64,000 nt of DNA from contig NC_090784.1 of assembly GCF_040054535.1 (NCBI RefSeq), positions 17,397,001-17,461,000 on the forward strand. Direction: 5' to 3'. This document shows, piece after piece, positions 31,007 to 42,600 of the stretch. Origin of the DNA: Antennarius striatus (Eukaryota; Chordata; Actinopteri; Lophiiformes; Antennariidae). The notes beneath the pieces were generated by a model. That model did not search any database, was not told the DNA's origin, and worked only from the letters and a program-made list of their open reading frames with translations. The translations under genes and the position numbers were made by a program. Position 1 is the stretch's first letter; the number at the start of each line of letters is the position of its first letter.

Positions 31007-34000
31007 AGAATGTGCGGGGCTGGCGAGGCGACTCATTACCTCTCCCTGTCGGTGAATGAGGAGGAGGTGCTGTGCAACGTCTGCCGGCTGTCCTCCGAAG
31101 CAAGGGAGCGAGGGAGGGCGAGGGAGAGTGGGGGAGCCACGCCACGGGAAAGCGGGGGCGGATGCTGGGAACAGCTGCGATCGTAACTGGAGGAGGAGGG
31201 TAGTAGCAGAGATAGATGGAGAGAGGGGAAGGCGAGGAGGATAAGGCATGGAGGGAGGTAAGAAGAGAAGAAGAAAGAAAGGAATGGATGAGGGGTGAAA
31301 GGAGGTCATTGGAAAGGAAGAGAAGAAACGAAAACAGATGCAGGAGAAAGGAGCGGGGTGGGGATGAAGGGAAACACAAGGAAGAGAGATGAGAATAGAA
31401 ATAGATAAAGGACAAAGAAAGTTGGAGGAAAAGTAGGTGAAGGGAGTTGGGGAGGAGAGAGAGAAGGAGAGGATGAAATGAAGGGAGATAGACAGAGAGA
31501 CAGATATGGAGAAAGAGTTGAATTAAGAGGAGGAGGATTTCAGGAAACAAAATCACAAATAGTGGAGATATTTAGCATCAACGAACACATTACGCTGCCA
31601 CTGTGAGAGAGAATTAGTGCACTGATCTGACTCATTAAAACACTGTCAGAGAGGAGAGGGAAGCAGAGCGAGACCTGGGGAAGGAGACAGACATTGTGGG
31701 ATGACGAGGGAGAGTCTGAAGGGAATGAGACGGGAAGACAAACGAGGAACAGAAATGGACAGAGGGGTGACGCTATTATTTCAGTAAAAGTAGTGAATTA
31801 AGGTGAAGACACGGCCAGGAGTCACAGGTCCCGGCTCTTGAGAGTCCGACAAAGCTCTCCTCTCAGCTGTAAAAACCATCCTGCACCCTCAACGTCCCTC
31901 ATTAAATCCTGTCTTCTACTTCTTCTTCTTCTGGCGAACTGCTATCTCCACACACAGTTTCACACAAACATCGTCACACTTGACAACATTAGTCACACTG
32001 ACGATTTCAGGGCTCGGAAAATCACTGAGCACATATGCTGTTCTTCTATAATCATAATGAACTGGGCTCTGGCCAATTTCCACTATAGGGCTATCATTTC
32101 AGTCCATCTGTAGCAGCCTCCCGTTCTTTCTCCATATAACACATGGTGTTATTTACACATTTATGACACTGATACGCAAGCCAGTCTATAGAGAGGGGCT
32201 GCTGCCATGTCTCCAGAATGAATCCTGCAAAGATCACTTTTATATAGCCACTTTGGATCCAGCAGCAAGGTTTTCCTCCCTGGCAGGAGCGAGTGGAGTA
32301 AGTTATCCAAACAACAGTGAAGGCCAGTCTCAGGAACAGAGAGAAATGAGGTTTATCATGTATCAGCTCACAGCAAGCAGGAGGATTATCTGTGGATCTG
32401 CAGCCAGACTAGGGGTGCTGGGAGAGATAGGAGACTGGTGAGAGAGATAAGGGGTGTACGAAAAAACACAGACAGGCAGCGTTAAAGCAACTGGAAATAA
32501 GTGAAAGAATCTGGAAGAAAAAAGGCTGAAGCGCAAATAATCAGAGAAAGAAAAAGGGGGAAGGAGGTGCAAGAAGGGAGGGAAGGGAAGAGAGAGAGAG
32601 GGAGAGAGATGATGTGGGAGTGTGGGAGCAAAACTGAGATTAAAAGAGAGGTTATGAAAAAGGGATGTGAAGGAGAAGGAATTATACCGATTTGGACGAT
32701 GGAATGACAAAATTATGATATAACAGAAATGTGGGAAAGATGAGTCGATAAGAGAATTACAGTTCAAGTACAAATTATGGGGGAGGAAAGGGAGATTGAC
32801 AAAAAAAAAAAAAAAAAGAAGAGGAAAAAGCAGATTGTGGCATGCAGCAGGAGAAGGGAGAGATGTTCCCAGTGGTCAGATAAACTGGGTGTTACTGGTT
32901 TGATCAGCATCGCGTACTAGTGCTCCACTACATCACACAGATGACTCCCCATCTCCAGCTAATGGCCACGCGTGCAGCGAGCACTTCCTACGAGGCCTGA
33001 AAGCAGAAACATACACAGCACCGAGCCCCCACTTTGTGCTCACATGCTCTGAGATGTTTAATGTCCTGTGGGCTGTTAAAGCAGCTTAACACCACTGAAG
33101 TCACATTATTGCTTAAACCCGGCAGGCAACGGATCCGTCTTTGCTTTACCATCCTGATGGTTATGAGAAATGTTGGATGTTAGTGGCAGTAAAAGGTGCA
33201 TCTGTACCACCTGTGATTTCCAGGAACACAAGTGTTGTTAATAGTCTTTAGTGAGTAATTAGCTCTCACATTACGCTCGAATACGTAGATGAGTTGTGTA
33301 ATAATGGAAGACGGGGCAGGCAGACACCATGACATCATGCATATGTCTTCAACTATCAACGTGTCTTCCTCACTAAAACAAACACATCTGATCTCGTCAT
33401 TAATCTCCAAAATCTAGACTCGTTTTTATTCCCTCGTGTAAAGGGCAAAACACGCTTTCGGTGTCATTTTCTAAATGCCAGGATGTCGTAAAAAATCTGT
33501 TCACATATGACAACAGCACCAACTAACAAAATCCAACATTTTACTACCGAAAACTGAGATGTGATTGGACAGCTCTGCTGATATTTATGATGTAAAGACA
33601 AGTGGATTAGTTCCATTTAATATTAAAGAAGTCCAATTTTCTAGTAGTAAGCAGGATATAAAGATAATCCTCAAATCTGTCATGTGGGTGTTTATGGAAA
33701 TGAAGATCCCCCAGGACAGGAGCTGTGTTGTTCTAATCACATTTACAAATGACCTAAACACGTCTCAATGTCACTGACGTACAGATTTGTATGTTTATTT
33801 TTTTATATCTAGAAATCTACATGATAACTGATAAAACACCTCATTCAGCCTCAGTGTTCAGTTTAGAAATCCAAGATGACGTCTCATCGAGTGAAGCATC
33901 TTGTATTGATCTCACGACGGCCTAATAACTAATCAACATATTCGACTGTGAAAACACTTCTCCTTGGTTTGTAAATCAGGAGAAGCGGCAGCACCCGTCT

Positions 34001-34062
34001 GCTGGATGGGTGTTTAGCTCAAACGTGATTCACTGATCAGTCACAGTTTATATGTGACGGCT

Positions 34063-34119
<57 letters not shown>

Positions 34120-34242
34120 CAGAAATTTATGAGGACAGACTTCAGGTTCCTACCAGAGTTTGGCTGTAATAACCACTGCCGTCAAGATGAGCAGCGAGGA
34201 AATGGTCACGGTGACGTAGAACTGAGGGTCCACTGTAACACA

Positions 34243-34315
<73 letters not shown>

Positions 34316-35254
34316 CCAAGACTATAATATCACAGATAAAGAGCATATTGACAAAGCTGAAAAATGAAGTCAGTTGCACAGGATACCCCCACAAACTGTT
34401 ACAATCCAATGAAATCTCGCAATTTGACAGGGGCCAATTCCTGCCTGTGAGTGATGAGGACTTTATTAGACATTACCCGCCGCAGACACAGCCGGCTGCA
34501 CACAGCAGTGACAGCCTTCACCCTGCTGACAGCCAATTCCCTGGAGGACTAGTGGCATGTGCGTGTGTTCTTAAAAACTGTGTCTCAGGGCCACCTTTAT
34601 TTTAGAAATCCTTCATGTGCATCGTCTGATGCCCACCTTCCTCAGGCTCCTTCTCCTCTGCCTCTGTCCCTCCATCTTCCACTCCCTCCTGGTCTCTTGA
34701 CTCCAGCAGCACCTCCTCTCTGGGCTGTGAACTCGTGTCAGAATAAGACCAGTCCTCTGAGGTGAGGGTGCTGGCCTCCTGCTGGCTCCCATGCTGGTGC
34801 AAGGGGTCTGTGTCCTGGCTGGGGAGGAGGTGGTAAGTCTCATCCTCCAGAGTCTGAGTGGGACCCCAGTCCACGGCCCACAGTGGGGTGGGTGTGACCT
34901 GGGCTGTGACAGACAGCTGGACTGGCAGGGTGTCTGCCTGCCCCTCACTCTCACTGCTGTCACGGTTGCAGGAGGAGGGCTGTGTCACCAAAGAAATCAG
35001 GAGGAGAGAAATGAGGCAGCAAGGGGTGGTCAGTCGTGCGACAGGAGAGATGGAGCTGGGGGAGAAACGGAGGAGAAAGAATGAGAGGTGGCGGAGTGAC
35101 AGAGAAGTTATCTGAGAGAATGTATTGTCTGCAGGCATCTTATTGCTCAACATTGATTCCCACACCAGCCATCACTCACAATGACGTTTTATACATCTGC
35201 ACCCGCTGCATCCCTCCTTCACCCCAGATACAATCCATCTTACCATCTCTCCAT
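30277..35254 (-). CDS. pianp: PILR alpha-associated neural protein (PIANP)
   Basis: Single-pass type I membrane protein; in mammals it is neuronal and is a ligand of the PILR-alpha receptor. Coding exons in transcript order: 35254-35244, 35055-34637, 34232-34154, 31186-31040 and 30298-30277. They sum to 678 nt (225 aa) in frame. The start MERC is split between exons 1 and 2. Features: signal peptide about 1-33; an extracellular stretch with PLWAVDWGPT (61-70), matching the PWAIVWGPT region of mammalian PIANP; a long acidic linker up to about 143; VDPQFYVTVTIS entering a helix at about 150-167; CYDRSCSQHPPP directly after it; a Ser/Pro-rich tail; and a final IPVVNL, where human PIANP ends IPLVNL. 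Transcription is convergent with cops7a. Position next to cops7a and znf384 fits human 12p13.31. Exon 4 and the 22-nt exon 5 are too short or mis-framed to show up as long ORFs. Confidence 0.92.
30866..31005. repeat. (CA)n cluster in pianp intron 4
   Basis: Three (CA)n runs, at about 30866-30894, 30924-30953 and 30976-31005. In the pianp pre-mRNA they read as (UG)n, and the nearest one starts about 35 nt after the exon 4 donor. Confidence 0.93.
31187..31560. repeat. Polypurine tract upstream of pianp exon 4
   Basis: Almost pure A/G on the + strand for about 370 nt (GGAGGAGG, AAGAGAAGAAG and similar words), hence polypyrimidine in the minus-strand transcript of pianp. It directly adjoins the acceptor of exon 4. 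A second purine-rich block lies at about 32490-32820 and a third at 30300-30580. Long frames read through it are compositional artefacts. Confidence 0.88.
34064..34116. repeat. (CA)n on the 3' side of the pianp TM exon
   Basis: About 26 CA units. In the pianp transcript they are (UG)n beginning about 37 nt after the donor of the transmembrane exon at 34154. Confidence 0.95.
34242..34314. repeat. (CA)n on the 5' side of the pianp TM exon
   Basis: About 35 CA units with one small interruption near 34245. In the transcript they are (UG)n, and the repeat ends less than 10 nt before the acceptor CAG at 34235-34233, so it occupies the polypyrimidine position. Confidence 0.95.
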
Positions 35255-35255
35255 C

Positions 35256-36351
35256 GCTTCGGTCTGTTCACTGAGACTCCGCTACTTCGATCATCTTGCT
35301 CTAAGACAAGACAGAGGGGCAAGAGAGAGATGGAGAAGGTACGAAAGGGGATAGGGTCCAGCTTTCATCTATCGACAAATAAATGAGATTTTTTTTTTTA
35401 AAAACATGCAAACACAGATATGAGCATGAGTTCTTGTAGAGAAAACTGTCACTTTTTTTTGTAAAAAAAAAAAAAAAAGTCTCTGGACTTTTAAATTTAG
35501 CAGAAAATTAAAGCCACATGCCCACAGACTCCACATCTGCTCCTAAAAACAGCGTCAACACACTGATTGCCCATCTCTCTCACACACACATTTAGTGTAC
35601 AGCACACCTGAGAACAACACATTCATCATCATTAGAGGTATTGTGCATGGAGCCAACACTAGAGTCCACTTCGCACAGACAGTGGTAACTTCCCATCAAA
35701 CGCTTCTGCCCTAAATGCCACAGAACGGACACAAACGCGCACACACTCCGACACATATCAGTTATCATACCTACCTCTGGCACTGGAGAGAGGGAATGAG
35801 AGAGGGAGACAGAGAGAAAGGGGTAGATACAGAGAGCAAGTCAGGAAAAAAAAGGCATCCGTTGCCGTAGCGACTGGGTTTGCTAGAGTAGGAGAGGGGA
35901 GAGAGAAAACGGTGGTGGTGGTGGTGGTGGTGGTGGTGTGGGGGGGGGCACAAGAGTGTAGGAAGAGATTTAAATGCTAATTATGTTTTTTAAAAAGGAG
36001 TTCAATTAAATGGATGCAGAGGAACCAAAATGAATTTGATGAAGCAAACAGACTTGATACTGAGGGCGACATTAATGTGATCATTTAAAAAGAAAGTCCT
36101 CAATTATGTTTACAAACAGCAAAAAACACCCCAGAGACAAAAAAAAAAACCCCTCATACAGACAAGAAAAAAAAGGGGTAAAAAAGGAAGGGATGAGTGG
36201 AATAAAGATTGAATAACATTTAATTTAAATTCATTTCCACAGTCTGAACCGGCTGAGCAGCAACAAACCAGTGTTTGAAGAAGAAGTAGGGTCACATTGG
36301 AGTAAAAAAACACACTTGCAAATGTGAAGGTGGGAGTTATAGTGTCACAGC
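35256..36351. other. pianp upstream / inter-gene stretch
   Basis: Contains the likely 5' UTR and promoter of pianp, GA-rich sequence, and a (GTG)n run near 35911-35940 followed by poly-G. No further coding exon is recognised. Confidence 0.5.
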
Positions 36352-36439
36352 TTTATTTCATGTTGAAATGATATTTACATAGAAAATAATATCTACTACT
36401 TACACACACAGACACAGACACACACACACACACACGCAC

Positions 36440-36483
<44 letters not shown>

Positions 36484-36626
36484 TCTCAATCCATATGCTC
36501 CTCTTCTGATACTGATACTCAGGTCTGTCCCACTCCACCCCCTTATGATGTCACTACACTCCCTCCTTCTCATCTCTTCTTCATGGCTCCAGGCCTTGGT
36601 GTCCGCCGTGTGAGAAAAACCAACAC
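36352..36626 (-). promoter_or_regulatory. 3' UTR of the WD40 gene with poly(A) signal and (UG)n
   Basis: On the minus strand, AATAAA lies at 36357-36352, about 270 nt after the WD40 stop codon. Between them the + strand (CA)n at about 36402-36480 would be transcribed as (UG)n, making up roughly a quarter of this predicted 3' UTR. Confidence 0.6.
36402..36480. repeat. (CA)n microsatellite in the WD40 gene 3' UTR
   Basis: CA repeats with a few GACA and CACG interruptions. They fall between the WD40 stop codon and its candidate poly(A) signal. Confidence 0.92.
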
Positions 36627-39600
36627 TCATTGGAGAACGCAGCGCAACCACGAGCCAGCCGTTCCGTCCGCTGCACCGTCACATTGACTGTGTCTTCCCT
36701 CATCGCTGTCATCATCCACACAATCTAAATTTGTCAAGGAGGTGACAAAGATTCATCAAGACACGCAACATCTAAAATGATCTTGACAGTGGTTACTCAT
36801 TCAGCATCTGCGTCAGAAAAGGTGTAACATTGCAGCATGTGTTTAGGTGCGTGTTTGTATACCATCAGAGTCTTCGTCATCGTCTGAGTCCCCCTCTGAC
36901 TCCAATAAGCAGGACTCCAATCGGCTGTCTCTCTTCACTGTCACATCGCCTCTGTAACATTTATAGCCAGAATCCATTAACAAGAGTCATCTGGAAATGA
37001 CATATCATCCAAAAAGCCACGCAAAAAAAAAAAAAGTACAACAAATGGATCGGTGTATGAAATTATGCTCCATTCATTTAATGAGCTTAGAGAAGTGTAA
37101 ATTGTTTTGGATACTTGCTGTGGACAAAGAGATCACCCTTCAGATTTATCTATAGGTTAAAGTTAGAAATGGATGATGATACAGATGTAGTCTTCCATTC
37201 ATTTTGTTTCTCGGAGCACAGTTTTCGAAAAGCTTGCGCATTTGGACGAAAGGGTGCAGAACCACCGGAAATCATGGGGGGCAGTGTACACGTAATTAAC
37301 ACAAGACATGACAAAACAACAGACACATCTTCTGGGAAAAAAACTTTCTGTTCATATGTAATAATGTATTTAATGCCATTACAGACTACTAATGATTACC
37401 TAACCCGCCTCTGCTTTTATTAATTAACAACATTACGACAGCATCCAATCATTTTTGTTATTGTTAAAATGGTCAAATCTTCGCTGGCCTCCTGTGGATG
37501 GATCAACGCCAACATAAAGGGCACGCAAGGGCAGAAACGCTTGAAAGGTATGCATCTATTTGTAAATGATGCATAAATGAGCCGAAAAACAACGTTTTTA
37601 CATGGAACAACAAAAAACACATTTTTGAGATATGTGCCTTTTGATATTTTAACGTCATCAAAAGGTGTCTGTTCTTTTAATAGTAGTCCACAGTGTTATG
37701 TTTAAATAAGCAACACTGTCGGAGTTGAGATGAAACTTACAGTTGAGAGTCAGGATGCAAAGGCTGAAATCATCAAAAATTACAGTTGCACAGAAAATTG
37801 CAAACTGCTCTGAAGAACTGGAGAATATAATGTATGAACCGCAGTACAGACAGGAGTGTTTTTAAGGTGTGAGTTACTGAAAAATTCAGTTTCTGCTACA
37901 TGAAATAATTATTATTTTAGACGAAAATGAAGAACCAATAAATAACACATATCTCCACGGTGTTTTTAACAATGAATGTGTACCCGTCTTTTGATGTTCA
38001 AAATGTCAAAAGACACACCTATTCACCACGATTCAAATATGAGTATGGTTTGGTGAAGCTGGGTGTATAGTTCCAGATTCTTTTGGCCCAACACATCATG
38101 GTCAAGGGGATAAAAAGTAATTTCAGCATAAATTTGTTTCAAGATCCTTTAAATACACAAGCACATTATAAATCCCAGTATAGTTTTAGAATTAGCAATG
38201 TGCTGCCCTGAGAAGAATTATGCAAGAAATATAATTGGGCAGTTTCAACTGAAAACTTCTTCTTCTGTGTTGATAAGTGTTACGCCCACCTCTGCTTCCC
38301 AGAACCCGGGAGCTGCTCCCATACGATAAGGTTGCGACCTCCGGTGACCCACCGGTGGTCTCCGCTCCCTGTGGTCCATGAAGCAAAGCAGAGAATTCTG
38401 GGAGCATCAGACCAGGTCAGAGAGGCCAGGTACTGACACTGAGGCAGGGAGAATACTAGAGGGAGGGGGACGATGACAAAGGGAACAGAGGTCAACAGAG
38501 GGAAACAAAGTGCATTTGATTTTGCATTAAGTCCTGGTAATTCTTTCAATCACTCAGAGAGGAGTGGATAAGTTTTGGTTGCACATGGGTTTTGATGACA
38601 CTCACAATTTAATGAGCTCTCTCCATTCACCAGATCATAGCAGGAGCCAATTAGGAGGCCTCCTGTCTGGTGAGCACAATCTGTTACCCCGGTGATACTG
38701 CTGTGATTGGTCAGTCTGGACATGGTTCCTGTGATAATTGGACAGATGTTGGTTGGAAGGATTATGCAAATGTTCCAAAAATCTACCTTCTATTTCAAAT
38801 CTTTCTGTATCTCACACACATACTCCACTCATCCCATTCCAAAGCTCACCAGTCCTCCAGTTCAAAATCTTGATCCAGGCTTGACCATGAGCCAGAAAAA
38901 CTCTGTCCCCCCGTGGGCTGAGTATCAGACGCCCACCCAGTCCCCCTCCGCAGCCCGTCACCCGGCCGCTCCAGTGGTGCAGCAGTCTCAAAGGGTCTCG
39001 ATCCCAACACCGGTTCTCCCACACAGAAACCCCTCCCTCAGCCGAGCCAGTGAACACCAGTGGACCCTGAGACTAGAGAGCACAGAAGACATGGTTGTCA
39101 TGGTGATCTGAGTCTTAAGCCACTATGTGTGTGCTGAATGTGCTCGCATGTGAGCAGTTTTAATATGTAAATGTCTTTGCCGCCATTGGTTCTAAATGGA
39201 TTGTGTGCACGACAAACAACAAAAACGACCACAATGACGTGCCATGCTTTCACGCTTTGGGCGTATTTGGATGATTGGTTTTTGAGAATAAATGTACACA
39301 TGCAGCAGCAGATTTCAATACCCAATATAAAAGGCCTTTTTGCTCAAAATACATACAGTATTCTCTCTAAAATTGGCCAAGCTCCACAGCTTACATCTCA
39401 AAAAAACATCTTTGGTTTTCATTTGAAAGCACTAAACACAGAGAGTGTGTGTGGGAATCAATGTGCAGAAATATGTTTGATGTTGATTCCGTTTGATTTC
39501 CTCAGGAGAGGCTTTTTCACATATTAATACTAAAAATGTACTAAAATTACTTTAGACAGATTCTACAGAGGAAGAAAGGCACTGGTGGAATTTTGTGTTG

Positions 39601-42600
39601 GCCGTCAATATAATAAAAATAGGCTGAAAATTTAAACAGCAGCTCGAGCATCCTCGTCACGGACAGCATTAACGCATTAAGTAGGTAAATGATGGACCCA
39701 CCTGCACAGAGGTGACTGCTTCCTGGTGAGCGTTGACTGACTGGCAGTTCTCAAAAGTGTGCCAGCTCCAGGCTTGAACTTTCCCCCCGTCTGAAGGGGT
39801 GACAGTCTGAGGTTAGCGTGTGCTCACAGGCATCTGGAAGTCATTACCGCTGGTCACGGTCAACCCACCTGAGACCAACTGTCTAAACTGTGAGCCTGCA
39901 TCTCTCTGATTTGTCCTGATAACTCTCTGCTACACTCTCTAACTTGTTGGCAGATTATGTCGCCACATGAGTCTCTGCCTTTAAATCAGTAATGACACGT
40001 GCACTCACCTACACACTAATTAGGACAAATACACGTACAAATATGATGTGAAATGACAACATCCCATTCCAATTATACTGTTCGTTGTGTCACAAACTGT
40101 TCTTTTTTTTCCTCACGTACACCTGCTTGCTTCACAAAAAACTCACCTGATCCAGTGATGATGCAGCCATCCTCCTCTGGGACAAAGCAGAGTGCAGTCA
40201 CGGCATTGAATGTGTAGATAGACTTAACACACTGCCCTGAAGGTAACAGGAAATTCTCATTTAATTGACAGGGCACAGAAACCACCAGTTACACAGGAAA
40301 ACACTGATTACAATGCGCATGCACACCAGTTTCCCAGACAGGACCCTGAAGCGCTGTGTATCTTAATAATACATATATGTATATGTCTGTGTGTGTTTGT
40401 GTGGTTGTGCATACCAATGCTCAGGGCCCAGATCTTCACATAGCAGTCTGAGGAGCCGCTCAAAATAAACCTCTCCTTGTCGGACAGAGACAGGGCCCGG
40501 GCTGGGGAGAGGGCAAACACACATACACACGCACGCGCACGCGCGCACGCACGCGCACACACACACACACACACAGAAGAGTGGGAAGGGAGAGGAGAAA
40601 GAGAGGGAGAAAGGAACAAGGTTCAGATAAGGACAAAAAGAGGAGAAAAATGAAGATGGAATGATGTAAAAAGTAGACTGCTATAAAAAAGTCAAAAGCA
40701 GATATGATTTAAAAAATAAAATAAATTTGTGAATGATTACAATGTGGCAGTTGCATCCTGGCCAAGTTGCATCCTGAATGTGCAGCACTACATCGCTTGA
40801 AATCTGAAGTTGGGGAAGCAGGTGGGGAGGAAGTAAAGGTGGAGCCACTGGAGTTAAACTGATGGAAGGCAGCCTGTTTCAGACAGACAGGGGATTGCCT
40901 AAAGTGTCCACTGAGATTATCTCTAACTGGAGCTGATCTGATGAACGGCTCCTATAATTACTAGACCGTTGGACACAGCCATTACTCAGCTGTAGTCAAC
41001 CCACACGTGAGTGTGTCTGTGTGTGTGTCTCTGTGTGTGTATGTGTGTGCGTGTCCTCACACAGCCTTTTGCAGTACTCAGGGGGAGGTGCAGACAGACA
41101 GGTGACCCCACCAGTGTGACCCCCCAGGTTCTTGTGCTCCGTCGCCGTGGGAACATGCCATACCTTCACCGTCGTATCTCGGCTAGGAGCAGAAACACAG
41201 GCAGTGACAGAAAGGGAGCACGTAGGAGGACAAAGTGTGAGTTTTGGTGAGTGAGATGAGGCAGGCAAACACCAGCAATGTTAAAAGGCTTACAACATTA
41301 ATCATGAGAGACTCGTGCCGGGAGAAGGTAGAAAAACAAATACCCGTCAGGCAGCAAGAGAGAAAGCAGGGAATATTAAGTGATAAATTAGGTGAACTGT
41401 TCAATTTACACTTCCATTATGTAAATTAGGGCTTCTTTTCTGCGTTACCTTCCAGAAATCACCAGGTTGTCAACAGCAGCCACACAGGTGACAATGTCAT
41501 TGTGACCTTCCAACAGCCTCAAGCGAAACTTTGCCTTCTCCCAAGATGATCTGAGGGATGTAAATTCAGCATCTGTGAAGGAAACGATTTGCGTAATTAG
41601 CAGTGTTGCCTCATCGCAACCCCGTATGTTAATCTACACAGCAGATTCAGTTTAGATCAGTCCACCACCAACTGTGGAGGTAATTTTGCAAATGCAGCCT
41701 GTTGATTTTAACACTGACAGCCACATGTACTTGTAAGTCCTGTATTACAGTGGGTACAACTGTTAAACCTGATTTTATATAATAAAATAAGGAACTGAAT
41801 TCTACTTTTAAAGTAACGAAAGTAGCTTTTTTGAATTATCCCACCTTCTTGTCGAAGTCGTTCATCGGACTCGCTGGGTGACTCTGTCCTTTCCCACCGC
41901 ATGCCTGTCTCTGCTCCCCCTCCTCCGTCCTCCTGCCTGGCAGCCGCCTCTGGCATCGCTTCAGCATTGGACACCTCTTCTTCCTTGCGGACCTTAGAGG
42001 CTGGAGGTGTTTGTGATGGAAGAGTCTCAGGGGCATCCTCCCTGTGCCAGTGCAGAGAACAAGAGCTGAATGAATAATCAAAATGCAAACAGCACACAAC
42101 ATTTTGACAGAGAACATACCTGTAGAGGGTCTGAGTCCCACTCAAAACAATTTCTCCTTACTAATGACCTACTAATCTCTATATATAAAATGTGTGTATC
42201 TTATTTAGGGTAATGTTGATACCCCACCCCCACGTGATTTTACTGATGTCCTCAGATGCCCTTAGGGCCTTTAATACGGAGTATGACATCCCTGAGTGAT
42301 GTTTACATTGACACGACATGAGCAGTAAAAAGTTCCAATTTTCTTCAAACGTGACAGCATTTCACCTCCAGTGTGTTTGGACAGACACACAAAAAAGATC
42401 AAAAGCTTCAAAGTGAATGTTGTTGCTTTTGAAGAATTATGCTTCTCTCAATCTGCCCCCCCCTTGCTAGTACCTCTCCCTCACTTCCTTACACTTGTCT
42501 TTTCATCTTCTCCTCTTTTCCGTCTCCCACAATCCCTGGAGTTTGCTGCGGGCCAGAAAGCTGCAGCTGAACCTCAGCCAATCTAGAACGCAGCTCCGCC

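Noticed and set aside
31005-31556. 183-codon minus-strand ORF rich in Leu, Ser and Pro
   Set aside because: It is produced by the polypyrimidine strand next to pianp exon 4. The true pianp exon lies in a different frame at 31040-31186.
38281-38290. Alternative end of the WD40 protein at an in-frame TAA just after exon 11
   Set aside because: A good donor precedes that stop, and two further exons continue in frame with a coherent acidic tail, so the longer form is preferred.
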